From Apostichopus japonicus (lineage: Eukaryota > Echinodermata > Holothuroidea > Aspidochirotida > Stichopodidae), in the NCBI RefSeq assembly GCF_037975245.1, contig NC_092565.1, forward strand, positions 13,111,499 through 13,175,498: a stretch of DNA of 64,000 bases, read 5' to 3'. Shown here in pieces: positions 47,698 through 59,340 of the stretch; the stretch's first letter is position 1; the number at the start of each line of letters is the position of its first letter. The translations under genes were made by a program, and so were the position numbers. The notes beneath the pieces were generated by a model that had not been told where the DNA came from, ran no database searches, and was given only the letters and a program-made list of their open reading frames with translations.

Positions 47698-50600
47698 AGA
47701 TAATTCCTGTCGCATTCAGCAACAAAATTGGAGAAATATTAGATATAACTATTGGTTCTATTAAAATTGAGCAAACCGGTACTTTACCCAACCTCTATTT
47801 CAAGACATGCATAAGGAACAGATGCTCCACAACTCTGCACAAAAAGGTAAGACTGTACTTTAAGAACAAAACCTCTACATGGATCACAGAAACAGTGAAT
47901 ATTTCATTTAATACCTTCATTTATATTGGAGAATGGGTTAAAAATTCAGACAATTTATCTAAAAAATCTCAAATGTGACATTTTATCACAAAATTCAAGC
48001 AGTTTTTGCCAAAATTTGTTGTGTCTGAAAATATTCATGCAGCTAGCTAAACAATTTTACTGTAGGCTGACATTTTTATGTCAAGATTCGCCCCAAAGAG
48101 TCCCCCTCAAAAAGTGTAAATTATTATCTTTAGAATTTCTGTCCCATGGATACGCCAGACCTACACCCTCGCCCCCCCCCCCCTCCCCGCGGTTGATCAT
48201 GACAGTAGGCCTACTGTCCCGCCTAGGCCTAATGCCAGACCAACCCATTCGGGTAATGATATATTTGTCATTAAAACAACTTTTCTGACGAGATTCGCAG
48301 CGAACTCAATAAATTATCTTGACCAACATGTTTAATGACCTTAGGCCTATGTTATGAGACCATTTGAATTGTTTCGTTGTAAATGTAATGATTTCAAATG
48401 GATATGCATCTACAGTAGCATGTCATTGCTAGTTTATTATTTTTTTTTTCAATTAATACGTTGATATATTATGCGGTGTTTATCCGACATGGCTTGCAAT
48501 AGACGCACACGGTCGTGGTCAAAGGTTAAGCAACGGAGCGCGAATTATGATCTGTATATAAAGCTCACGAAAGGTTACACGAGCTTTGCAGTTCGCTTCC
48601 TGGCAGCCGTTGACTAACAATTCATACGTAATTGTAACTTGTAGCCTATTCTGTATGGGGGGTAACTGCCAAAGAATGTGAATGGCAGATATATTCGCCA
48701 GCTCGAAGGTTGTGTATTAGTTTTGTGGAGCAAGTTAGTACTTCACATTGTTTGAGTCAGCGAGCGTGAGAAATTACGCTAGCCTATCGTATAATAGTAC
48801 TGCTTAGGCCTAACGATAGGCTAGCTCACGTAGGCACTGGCGTCGATACAGACTAGTTGGAATGCTAATCTAGGCCTAATATGATATTCACTAGACAATT
48901 AACGTAAGTAAAGTAAGTCACTTTATATCTTCCGACAAAATACTAGACCTAGCTGGTTGGGCCTAATTAAATACTTTCTGGTTAAGGCTAGTACAGTTAG
49001 GCTAGGCCTAACTTAATTAGCCTAGGCCTAAATGTCTTTAAATTCCTACCAGAGTAGCCTACCATAGCCTAGGCTATGCCATCTAGCACTTAACACTAAC
49101 AGTAACACATCCTCAAGAAACTAACTCGCAGCCGGACAAATTAGCTTAGGATGAAAGCTCTCACTCTTTCCTTTTTTCCCCCACCATGACAGGCAAGGCC
49201 GTTGGTTTCTTCTCCAACTTTCAAGAATAAAAACAATAGTTTCCTCCCTGACATTATTTTTAGGGGTTGAAACCAACGTTTTTCAGGGGAGGAAAGAAAG
49301 ACGGCTTGGCTGTGGAAAGAATTAATTTAGGTATAGTGAAGCAACTGTACATAGTAAATGTGTCTTGTGATTTAGGAGAGTTTGGTGAAAGAAAGGAAAG
49401 GAAAACAAGGAGAGGAACCAAGGAGGGCATACCTACTGTATAGGCTAAATTGTCTATGCTATTTCATTCCCACAATGAATGCCATACAAGCAAACAACCC
49501 ATTACCACTATGAATTCTACGCATGTAAATTACCCCTTGTTCGCATACAATCCTATGCAAACAATCCGGCCTATTCACAAACATTTTTTATCTTCCAATC
49601 ACTGAACAGTTACACAAGGAAGATACCTGGTCACATTTTCTATTTTCATACTATCACAACTTTCTTTACCTTACTCTACAAGAATATGCAGTCAGAGCCT
49701 ATACAGAACAACAGTCTCCTCCCTTGAAAATAGTATGTTAGTTTCCTTAACCATGTTATTTTTCACCCTTAACTTTACCTTTCTCCCTTTAAATCTTTTC
49801 TTACAGTTATTCCACTTACAACATCTATTCTTTCCACATAGCCTAGCCAATATGCCTCCCATGAAACACCTTAGTTAACTCCCCAGGAAATGTTAGTTTC
49901 CAGTGAAAACGTACTTGACTCCCCTATGATGTAGGGGAGGTAAGTTACTCAACTTTTAAGTGGGAGGAAAATAACGTTGTTAGGGGAGGGAACAAATGGC
50001 CCCAGGCTAGACCTACCACCAAATGAAAATGGGAAACCTAGGCTAGCCTACCAAAGCGAAGGCTAGATAGAGATAAGGACGAACTAGCCTATCCTAGGCT
50101 TCTTATACAAGCAACGGTACTTTGTAAAATGAAATTCTCAAGCAATTAGGCCTAGCTCTGTGGTCTAATTGATGTTAGTGATGGTTCAAGTATGGAGAAA
50201 ACTCTCCATGAAAGCTGATGTTACCAAGCATAGGCAACTAAATTGATATACATGTATTAATTTGATCAACTAGCATAATTTTGACCTGAAGCTAGGCTTA
50301 ACAGTATTGGTCCAACTCTTGGCATATCTTTATCAGATCATAGCCTTCTTTTGATGCCTAAGGCATGATTTTATGGTCTGCAGAACTGTTTCACTGAAAC
50401 TTTGATTATTATTAAACCAAATTCAAACTTTGCTAAGTCAACCTCTCATTGTTGAGTAATTGTCTTTAATTTGGCTTTTAATTTGAAAACATTGATTGAA
50501 AGTTGTGAGGAACACAACTCATGGTAAACACATATTAAGAGTATTGAGAGATAAGTACAAGATATAGTATCTCTGTCCTTGTTGATATAGAATATTATTA

Positions 50601-51545
50601 CACAGGTGCTAGAAGTCATGGAAGCACATGAGGGTTTACCATGAATATACTAATATGTTGTTGGTACTTGTGTATTGGCTGATAAGCCAGTTTTCATCTT
50701 TGCTAAGTGTACATGTTGTAGCTTAAGTGTCGGTCCTTATTTCACTTGTCAAGTTTCTCGTTTCAAGAATGATGTTTATTTCAGACATTTTTCAATTTTC
50801 CAGTTCCTCATGAATGTGCTTGCTAAGTTTGTTTAAACTAGTACATGCACTCCAAATTGTTTGGCTGATGAAATGTTCTCAAATTGTGTTGAATTCATTC
50901 CTTTCAATCAGCTTAACCATTATAGTGAACAATATACATCAAAGGAAGTTTTGGCATTTTACGAAGTACTCCATAGGTTTGATAGCAATGTCTAGTAAGG
51001 TTCATTAAAGAGTCATATTGCAAGTATTAAAAATAAACAGGCACTTAGTAACAAAAAGAGGTACAGTTTATTCATGTTTGTAAACATTCATCAAAAAGGT
51101 ATCTGCATACGCAAACTGGAAGATGATCTTATGGCCACACTGATTCACAAGGAGACTCCATGAACTGTGACTGTAACATCCTGCTGGACATTGAAGATTC
51201 TGTAATGCTTCCATTTGGGTATGCAGTTTACTATAGTAACACAGAAATATTTAAGCTCTGGTATTTGTTTCGTTTATTTCTGCCATTAAACCACAATCAT
51301 ATACATTTGTTTATACATAGTTATATCAATGAGGCAGCAGTCAGGGTTGTTTAGGGAGTCAGGGGGAGGGAGGGGAGGAAGGGAGGGAGTGTATAAAAAT
51401 GAGTCTAGTTGCGATGTCTATCTGCTTTCCAATGTATGAAATCTTATCTTTTACAATACTGTCTCAGGTGAAAGAAGAAGATGAAGAAAATTGTGAGTCT
51501 TGGATGTCTGTAATGAAGCTGGATCAGGTTTAGAACAAGTGGTTG
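47698..51545. other. Unique non-coding stretch
   Basis: No coding block was found. A C run lies at about 48172-48184, and clusters of TAGGCCTA words at about 48780-49080. At 49199-49277 GTTGGTTTC and its complement GAAACCAAC form a 60-base-spaced inverted pair. CTCCCCTAT and a matching ATGTAGGGGAG lie near 49920. SRP68 upstream exons would be expected in this region or the next but were not recognised. Confidence 0.4.
48555..48610 (+). promoter_or_regulatory. Possible TATA-containing promoter
   Basis: GTATATAAAG lies at 48556-48565 in a locally more GC-rich, CpG-containing stretch (ACGGTCGTGG, GGAGCGCGAATT). Sequence resembling a transcript start follows 30 to 40 bases on. No coding exon could be attached to it, so this is only a motif match. 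Confidence 0.25.
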
Positions 51546-51651
51546 AAAGATCATAAACTCCACCAAATACGAGAAGATCCTTCAAGCCTGTCCTCTACAG
51601 AGAGATCTGGAAGTGTTATCTGGAGGTGATTTAACAGAAATTGGAGAAAAA
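51546..51651 (+). pseudogene. ABCC (MRP) exon copy 1, 5'-truncated
   Basis: It encodes the same segment as 52839-53015 from STKYEKILQACP to TEIGEK and is followed by an intact GTAAGA donor. The first part of the exon is missing. Downstream sequence is shared with copy 2 for about 100 bases, so the duplication included intron sequence. Confidence 0.75.
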
Positions 51652-51739
51652 GTAAGATTCAAGGGAAACATCAGTGTGAGCCAGTATCATGAACATCAGT
51701 CTTGTCCTCTCAACAGTTGCTTGTCAAGATCAGTGCTAA

Positions 51740-52610
51740 ATGTACGAGACACGGTGCCTTAGCCTGTTGGAACCAGTCGGTATTTGGTGTGGTCTGTTTT
51801 TGTGCTAACTGAACGAGGCACAGTGCCTTAGCCTATTGAAAAAGGTAATTGGTGTGGTGTGTTTTTGTGCTAATTGTATGAGACACGGTGCCTTAGCCTG
51901 TTGGAACCAGTTGGTATTTGGTGTGGTCAGTTTTTGTGCTAAATGTACAAGACACGGTGCCTTAGCCTGTTGGAACCAGTCGGTATTTGGTGTTGTCTGT
52001 TTTTGTGCTAATTGTACGAGACACAGTGCCTTAGCCTGTTGGAACCAGTCGGTATTTGGTGTGTTCTTGTTTTTGTGCTAAATGTATGAGACATGGTGCC
52101 TTAGCCTGTTGGAACCAGTCGGTATTTGATGTTGTTTTTTTTGTGCTAAACTACTATTCTTACAGAAAGGCTGAACAAGTTCCATGATATAGTTTGTACA
52201 GAGTGACACATTCCACTCATTCCAAGCAACCATGACAACATCAAAATGAAGCTAATTGGTTTCTTAGTTTATTGGTATGAGATGCTAATTAAATTTTTGT
52301 GCTAAATTATTGAGACATGGTGCCTTAGTTTATTGGTATTAGTTTTTAATTAGAAATGTAGGAGACATTTTTGTGCTAAATGTATAAGACCTCAGCCTTA
52401 GCCTATTGGAACCAGTCGGTAATTGGTGTGGTGTGTTTGTATTAAATTGATAAGTTCTGCCTTAGTTTATTGATATGAGTTGCTAATTAGTGTGGTCTGT
52501 TTTGTGCTAAATTAATGAAACCTGTTGCCTTAGTTTGTTGGAATGAATTTGTAATAAGTATTTTGGTTGTCTAAAATTAATAAGACATTGTACCTAGTTT
52601 GATGGAACGA
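51740..52610. repeat. 69-bp minisatellite in ABCC intron sequence
   Basis: Units with GGTGCCTTAGCCTGTTGGAA and CAGTCGGTATTTGGTGTGG, then TTTTTGTGCTAA, recur at spacings of about 69 (starts near 51753, 51822, 51887, 51956, 52025 and 52095). They decay into loosely similar copies up to about 52610. Since 69 is a multiple of three, a spurious frame of 81 codons is open across it. Confidence 0.85.
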
Positions 52611-52838
52611 GTTGGTATTTAGTGAGGTCTTTCTTGAGAGTTGTTCAAACCAGTGTCCAAATAACTTTGATCTGACCATTAAATTCCATTTCTTTCACAA
52701 AATTGCCCCTCTAGAAGAGTATACATGTTTTGTCTCACGGCTGACAGTTTGGTTGTTAACAGGGTTTGACTTTTTTACTTTTGCTGTTTCTTTGAAGAAA
52801 AGTGACTAATTTGTTTTGTATTCCTCTCCTTTCATCAG

Positions 52839-53015
52839 AGATCTGTGGCCTATGTTGCTCAACAAGCTTGGATCCAAAATGGTACTGTGAGAGGAAATGT
52901 TCTGTTTGGTAAAGATCTCAACTCCACCAAATACGAGAAGATCCTTCAAGCTTGTCCTCTACAGAGATATCTGGAAGTGTTATCTGGAGGTGATTTAACA
53001 GAAATTGGAGAAAAA
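52839..53015 (+). pseudogene. ABCC (MRP) nucleotide-binding domain 1 exon, copy 2
   Basis: The 59-codon block after TTTCATCAG encodes SVAYVAQQAWIQNGTVRG, then NVLFGKDLNSTKYEKIL and GGDLTEIGEK. This is the Q-loop to pre-signature region of the first ATP-binding domain of ABCC transporters. The Walker A exon and the LSGGQ exon were not found. The donor reads TTAAGT where copy 1 keeps GTAAGA, so splicing would fail. An orphan exon from a duplicated transporter gene. Confidence 0.8.
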
Positions 53016-53099
53016 TTAAGTTTCAAGGGAAACATCAGTGTAAGCCAGTATCATGAACATCAGTCTTGTCCTCTCAACAGTTGCTTGTCAAGATCAGTG

Positions 53100-53500
53100 C
53101 TAAATGTATGAGACACGGTGCCTTAGCCTGTTGGAACCAGTCGGTATTTGGTGTGGTCTGTTTCGTGATAAATTAAAGAGACATTGTGCCTTAGTTTGGT
53201 GGAATGAATAGCTAATTAGTGTGGTCTGTTTTTGTGCTAAATTGAAGAGGAGTACTGTGATAATTTGTTGGTAGTTAGTGTGGTGTGTTTGTATTAAATT
53301 TATAAGTTTTGCCTTAGTTTATTGATATGATTTGCTAACTAGTGTGGTCTGTTTTGTGCTAAATTAATGAGACCCGGTGCCTTAGTTTGTTGGACTCATT
53401 TTGTAATTAGTAATTTGGTTGTCTTAAATTGATGATTGTTGCCTTAGTTTGTTGGAAAGAGTTGCCAATTAGTGTGGTCTGGGTTGTGGTAAATTAAAAA
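53100..53500. repeat. Second block of the 69-bp minisatellite family
   Basis: After ABCC exon copy 2 the same words recur: ACGGTGCCTTAGCCTGTTGG, then TGTGGTCTGTTT, TGCTAAATT and TTAGTTTGTTGGA. Units are more degenerate than in the first block. This supports duplication of exon plus repeat as one segment. Confidence 0.75.
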
Positions 53501-53795
53501 GACAGTTGATTGTTGTCAAGATCAGAAACTTCAAAGATGAGCTGATTTGATGGAAAAACACCAGCTAAGCTGGAAAGCTGCAATATACTGTACAGTCAAG
53601 GTTAGTCATAGGAAAGAAAGGTTCATGAAAATGTAATATATATTTAATTATGTTTCCACCAGTAAAGTTTCAATCACAGCCTAAAATTTGTTGGAATTAG
53701 TTACTAATTAGTGTTTAATGTTTTGTGCTAAATGTACGAGACTTACTTTGAAGAAAACTGGCTAATTTCTTTTGCATTCCTCTCCTTTCCTTAGG

Positions 53796-53822
53796 GTTCT
53801 GTGGATTATGTTGGTCAACAGT
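53796..53822 (+). pseudogene. ABCC exon copy 3, 3'-truncated
   Basis: After CCTCTCCTTTCCTTAG the bases encode GSVDYVGQQ, matching the first nine residues of the ABCC exon (SVAYVAQQ). Similarity then stops. The preceding 45 bases (CTTTGAAGAAAA, then GCATTCCTCTCC) match the intron before copy 2. Confidence 0.65.
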
Positions 53823-54082
53823 TAGCTTTTTGACATAGTGCCACCCCATCATCCTTCACTCTATGACTTACTCGCCATTTACAAAACGTACACGTCCTTG
53901 GATACCAACACAACGCTGCCGAGTACACTTTCGATTCATAGTGTGTCTCTTCAAAAGGAGTTCCTATTCTTTCCGTCCGCCGTCTTAGGCTGGAGACTAA
54001 TTCTTTCTAGTAAGTGAAGTTCATGATCAATTTCATTGTATAGAAGCCATTTAAAACCAGTAGGGAGGGGCTGTTTTCCAAT

Positions 54083-55167
54083 ATGACAACCCCTTACCCA
54101 CCTATAACCGCCCCCCTAGTCGAAAACCTAAACCTCTCTGATTTTGACATAGACATTAATGACTGGATCCCTGTACAAAAATAGCAGAAAAAACCCATCT
54201 CCTAACTCCAAACCAACCACCAAAAAGTCTGCTCAAACAATCATTGTATCATGAATCTTACCAGAACTATCAAAAAACCCAATAAACACTTGCTAAACTA
54301 ATCAATGAAGAAAAACCAAATGCCATGATCTCAAATATAAACCGTCTTTGTAGTAACGACATCCTAATCACCCCCATGACCCTAAATCTGCAAATATCCT
54401 CCTGAAACCATGGACTCAAAAGACTAAACTGGGCAACCCCAAACCAAGAATCCCCCAAAAAGTATGACAAAGAAACTTCTCCGTAGTAGCCTGTGGCATA
54501 AACCCTGAAATTCAAATCAAAGATATTGAACAAGAACTCAAAGACCAAGAATACACCCCAATACAAACTGAAAGACTCATTAGTCATGCCACAAACAATA
54601 CAGCTTGGAAAGTAAAAATGACGTTTGAAGAACAAGAGCCTCAACAATCCCTAATCAAACAAGGTTTCTACTTAGGATACTCTAAACACAAAACAGAAGA
54701 ATACCACGAACCCCCCCAAATCACTCAATGTTTCAAATGTCAACTCTTTGGACACACCCCCCATACTTGCAAAAATCAAACCAGATGTCTCAGATGTGGC
54801 AAAAACCACAGAGTTAAAGACTGTCCCAAACCAAAAGAAAACCCAAAATGTGCCAATTGCTCAGGGACTCATGTCGCCCTTTACAAAGGATGCCCAAAAT
54901 TTAAAGAAGCTAAAACTGAAGCTAATAACAAACAACAAGAACAAAGAACCTAAAATTGAAATAACAAATAAAATCGTCACTGAAAAAAAACTTAATATCG
55001 CAACCTTTGTAATTGAATTAGTACAATACACCTTCCAAAAAGCCAACATTAATATTAAATCTGACGACCTCGCCAGTTACGCCACCGTGTTAGCAATAAA
55101 ACACCTAAACTGTAACTGTAATTGTAACTGTAATTATGGAACGTCTCCACCATCCTTCAATATTTAG
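54083..55167 (+). pseudogene. LINE ORF1, gag-like with three zinc knuckles
   Basis: ATG at 54083 opens MTTPYPPITAPLVENL and a stop interrupts near 54182. From about 54500 the frame is open: EIQIKDIEQELKDQ, then LIKQGFYLGYSKHKTEEY, then the knuckles CFKCQLFGHTPHTC, CLRCGKNHRVKDC and CANCSGTHVALYKGC. A frameshift near 54945 leads to a conserved-looking C-terminus (FVIELVQYTFQKANINI) ending at TAG 55165-55167. The layout fits ORF1 proteins of Jockey- and I-type LINEs. Confidence 0.75.
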
Positions 55168-55179
55168 CCCTCCTCAATC

Positions 55180-57300
55180 ACATACATGACAAGCACACTC
55201 CCTCCTTCGGTCAAGTTCCTCCACCTAAACATCAACAGTATCCTTCCAAAATTAAGCCTCCTACTTAGTATATTCGCCAACCACTCCCCAGATATCATTT
55301 CGTTAAACTAAACTAAATACAAATTCCCACCTTAGCACCCCTGGTTACCAAACTTTCAGACACGATATCTCTCGATATATGGTTTGAGTACTTATTGCTG
55401 AAAAAAACAACCTCAAAGCCACCCTCCTCCCAAACAAACCCAAACAATTGAAATTGTACTCGAAAGAGACAATAAACCTCTCCACATTATTAGCTATTAT
55501 AGTCCCCAAATGAGCCCATATCCACAATCAAAAACAGTTCTAATAAAAATACAATACTACTAGGAGATTTAAATGCCCACCACATCATTTTTGGTAGCAC
55601 CAAAATATCTGAAAAAGGCATATCTCTCTTAGAAATATGTGATAAACACAACTTAACAATAATTAACCAAAATACCAAAACTAGGATAAACCCAATAAAC
55701 AATAATACTGAACTACTTGACTACGCCATAACCTCAAACCACCTTGCAACTAAAACTAATTCGATTCAAATCCTAGAAGATGACCTAATCAGTGACCATT
55801 TTCCACTCCTTTTTGAGCTAGACATAAACCTCAGTCGCATCCAAAATAACGAATTAACGTATAATTACAATAAAACTGGACATCAAGGGATCATAACAAA
55901 CAACACTATTACCAATTACCACAACAACAAGCTAAATTACATCGGCATATATTGTGACAGCATTGCCCAACATATCTTTAATACCTTCAAAAAACACTGC
56001 CCCTTAAAAACAAAACAGAAATCCAAAACTAAATAGGAATATTCTTACACTAAATAAATCAGACGTCGACTACATAGAACCTATATGATCTCCCCAGATC
56101 CAACTCTAAAATCCTAAATTAACCAACTTAAAAAACAAATAAATAGACAAATATCGGCGGTCGACCAAAACCGAGTCCAAAACAAATGCGATTCAATCAT
56201 TAATGACAAAAACCCAAAACACTTTTGGAAAAATTAAAGAAATATCGAAAACCCATTACAACCCAAACACAGGTAATACAAAAGAATGCCTTAGAGATAA
56301 AGTAGGTAACCTCATCACAAAAACTTAAGACCAAATAAAGCTTAGTGAATCATACTTGAAAACTATATTCAATATCTTAGATGGCCCTCCATACGATAAC
56401 AGATTCCAACACAAAATAGACCGTACAATTATCTGTAATGCAACCAGCTTTATCCCCAACTTCTAAGGATGTCTCAACAAAAACATCCCTCTACTCAAAG
56501 AAATAGATATAAATGATTGGTATAGTGCCACTGAATATGCAAAAATGCCTCCTCCCCTGGTCTTGACAACATAAATGACCTAATGCTAAAAGATTCCCCT
56601 CCGTCGGCCTCCGATATTCATTAACTCTCATATTTTCCCATTATTTAACGAACTCCTTAGACTGGGTCATTTCCCAACCCTGTGGACATCTGCCAAAATG
56701 ATTTTAATACCGAAACTAAGTAAAGACACACCAAAATTCAAAACTATCAACCAATTAGTCTCCTACCAGCCTTAGGTAAGATTTTCGAAAGAATTATAGA
56801 TATCCGCACCAGAAACCACCTTGAGCAAATTAATCACTTTGCCCGTATCAATCAGGCTAATTCCGGGCACACAAATCTACAATAAACCAAACTTTCCACC
56901 TTTCCAAAGAAATTTGCATCGGCTTCATAAAAAAACATGATACCACTGCCCTCTTCCTTGATGCCAAAAAGGAGTTCGACAAAACTTGGCACAACGGCAT
57001 AAGAATTTAACTACTTAACTTTAATCTCCCCTCCAATTACACCAGACTTGCAACAACTCACTACCCCAAAACCAAACCCTTTATGTATTCACAATTGTTA
57101 CTACTTAAAGTCTCATTCCATTAAAAAAATCCTTTCCTAAATGGTTCTAGGCCCAAGTATACTTATATATACAGATTATATTGTTATCAAACAATAGAAA
57201 CCACAACCACTCCCTACCCAAACAATAGAAACCACTCCGTCTCCACAATTCTCAGTACTTAAAAAATTTCCTCTCCTTTAGAAATCCCTCCCTAACTGAC
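55180..57300 (+). pseudogene. LINE ORF2 remnant: endonuclease and reverse transcriptase
   Basis: The start reads FLHLNINSILPKLSLLL. The best-preserved part, 55556-55850, is the endonuclease: LLGDLNAHHIIFGS, then LLDYAITSNH and LISDHFPLLFELD with the SDH motif intact. Farther on are reverse-transcriptase words in changing frames: LRLGHFPTLWTSAKMILIPK, then LFLDAKKEFDKTW (normally D-x-x-K-A-F-D). The YADD box was not found. Confidence 0.7.
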
Positions 57301-57554
57301 TCTTCGACTCTGACCTCGGGTTTGATTATGGCTATCCTGTCCAATGTAAATATATAAGACTTCATTTACCAGCAATTCCCTGACTGAACATAGACAACCT
57401 TTCCAAGAAAAAAAAAAAAATGTCTATTCTATAAAAACAAACTTATTATCCCCCGTAGGACCTCTCGCCAGGTCGACCAGGGGTTAAACTCCTTTTGATT
57501 TGATATCAACAACAACAAAAACAAAACTTTTGCTCGAATTAAAAAAAAAGGTAA

Positions 57555-57725
57555 CTAATTTCATTTATTTTATTTCATTTCATTTATTGATTTTTGTTCT
57601 ATTTTAACATAAGTATGACATATGACATAGAAGGAGATAATAAACAAAACTTGTGAAAGGAAGTGTACTAAAAAACCCTATGGGGCTTGTCGGGTAGTGA
57701 CACTCCCTAAAAACTTAATGTGGAA
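57555..57725 (-). mobile_element. Short LINE 3'-end fragment
   Basis: On the minus strand the fragment ends in AATAAATGAAATGAAATAAA-type repeats, preceded by CACTTCCTTTCACAAG. It starts near AGCCCCATAGGG. Such tails are common at the 3' end of CR1-like elements. There is no coding part. The assignment is by tail style only. Confidence 0.4.
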
Positions 57726-57763
57726 GACATCATGATTAGATTTTGGTTTCATTTAATCAATAG

Positions 57764-57842
57764 GTGGAGGTAGAGGAATTGGACACTCTTGCACAAGATA
57801 TCAATGGCTTGAAGTACTCTGTTCAGGTGGCCTCCATTCTAG
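57764..57842 (+). CDS. SRP68: SRP68, penultimate coding exon
   Basis: SRP68 is the 68-kDa subunit of the signal recognition particle, which binds 7SL RNA together with SRP72. The 79-base exon follows TTTAATCAATAG and ends before GTATGT. It encodes VEVEELDTLAQDINGLKYSV, then QVASIL, aligning with the human segment ending in SLQAAAILD. It leaves in phase 1. The join with 59042 gives the expected Asp. The upstream exons of SRP68 (RNA-binding and TPR-like parts) were not recognised in the window. Confidence 0.8.
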
Positions 57843-59041
57843 GTATGTACTTAATAATAATATAATAATAATCATAATAATAATATTAAATTTACTGTGT
57901 TTGGAAAGAAACTTTTTGCTGCTTTGGATGAAGATTAAGGATTCTTGTTTTTCAAAAGGCAAAATGCAAGATGGACTATATATGAAAGGATGAATACCAA
58001 AAAATTAAGAAAAGAAATTGCATGGGGGAGGGGGAATCAGGCAGAGACCATCATGTTACTACCCTGTTAATTTTGTGTAGGACCCTGGTTAATTTAAAAG
58101 GAAGAAATCCCTTTAGTACCCTTGAGTTTCTGAAAGGTTTCTTCTTTGGGATAACGGTGGAGAGACATATCGATGTTCTCTTTTGGGTCTGATCGTCAGG
58201 AAAATGCAGATTAAACTGCCGTGTCCATTTGGAACCTGGGAATTGAACCCTGCTACTGGAACAAATGTATTCCATCAGAGCATAGACAATGATTCAGAGA
58301 AATATGGCCTTTATATTAATAATCTGTTGTTTTCTTTCCCAAATTTTTCTCTTTGGTTAAACAATGAGTGAAAAGATTCATTCGGTTGGAAGCAGCGCCG
58401 CCCCTTTTCACACCCTTTTTTGGGGGGGAGGGGGGGGGGAAGAGACCTATTAGCCCTTAGGGTCTGAAAATATTACAATAGGATTATTGTAGTGGACAGG
58501 ACAGACAACAGTTATTTTTGCTTGTAGCTGAATGTATGATGTCCAGGGATCACAAGGAAGTATCAAAAGCCCGATCAAAACTGCCGTTTTTTGTACTATC
58601 GAAATTTGTCAGAATAAAGAAATTGAAAGCCAAAATATAAAGAGTTTATCTGGCCTTGTAGACTGCAATTGAACCAGTCTCTGTCATCTACAAATAATAG
58701 AAAGTGGGTATCCATTTCTGTTTGTGACAGCAATAACAAAAAATGACTGCAAATTAACAAGTTTTTGTAAACTTTCTCTATTCAGGGATTCGAATCCCAA
58801 ATTCCACTCGAATATACCCCCCCTACTTATGAACTGTCACGTAGCTCAAGGTGACAAACTTACTACAAAGATGAGAATAGGCCTTAGGTGGTTCCTAATT
58901 CAATGACGTTTCTCACAGTTAATTGAATTGACTTCCCCCTCCCTCCGGATTATCCTCACCCATAGAAAATACCCTCCACCCAAGAATACTTTAAAAAAAA
59001 AACCATAGCTTACCAAGAACCTCTCTGCGTTCATTTTTCAG
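57843..59041. other. SRP68 last intron
   Basis: It holds an (AAT)n microsatellite near 57855-57890, a G-rich run at about 58421-58440 and a 14-base palindrome GGGATTCGAATCCC near 58784. A GGTTCAATTCC word near 58241-58251 (minus) resembles a B box but has no good A box. No exon seen. Confidence 0.6.
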
Positions 59042-59340
59042 ATTCCAATGAACCTTCCATCCGCAAAGGAATGGCGCAACTCGGTCTGAAGGACAATCGA
59101 CCGCTGTCGGAATGGCTTGACCGATACAACGCCAACCAGCCGGACCTGGCCGCCAAGCCCAACTTCACCACATTTCCACTGGACTTTAAGCCGTCACCGT
59201 GCAAACCGCTCTTCTTTGACATAGCTCTGAACCATATAGAGTTACCCTCCTTGGACGAGAAACTGGAACAGAATAAATCATCCCCGCAGGGGGGTCTGGG
59301 TGGGTCCCTGCGTGGATGGTGGAGCGGGGGTGAAAAGTAA
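59042..59340 (+). CDS. SRP68: SRP68, last coding exon
   Basis: After CATTTTTCAG the exon encodes DSNEPSIRKGMAQLGL, then KDNRPLSEWLDRY, NFTTFPLDFKPSPCKPLFFD and IALNHIELPSLDEKLEQ, and stops at TAA 59338. This is the conserved C-terminus of SRP68 (CKPLFFDLALNHV and LEDKLEQK in vertebrates). The final residues differ (GGSLRGWWSGGEK), and the last two thirds of the exon are GC-rich compared with its surroundings. The frame is intact, so this is the best candidate for a live gene in the window. Confidence 0.92.

Larger units (their letters stand above)
54083..57550 (+). mobile_element. Decayed Jockey/I-like LINE, G-poor plus strand
   Basis: The element reads on the plus strand: ORF1 with zinc knuckles, an endonuclease, remnants of reverse transcriptase and a short A-run tail at about 57539-57550. 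The plus strand is strikingly poor in G and rich in A and C across all 3.4 kb, unlike its flanks. Dozens of stops and frameshifts make it inactive. Its 5' boundary lies within 53830-54083. Confidence 0.75.

Noticed and set aside
51836-52081. 81-codon frame with repeated CFCANC-like words (51836-52081)
   Set aside because: It follows the 69-bp minisatellite, again a multiple of three. The cysteine pattern comes from the repeat.
58230-58260. tRNA-like B box near 58241-58251
   Set aside because: GGTTCAATTCC fits, but no acceptable A box lies upstream.
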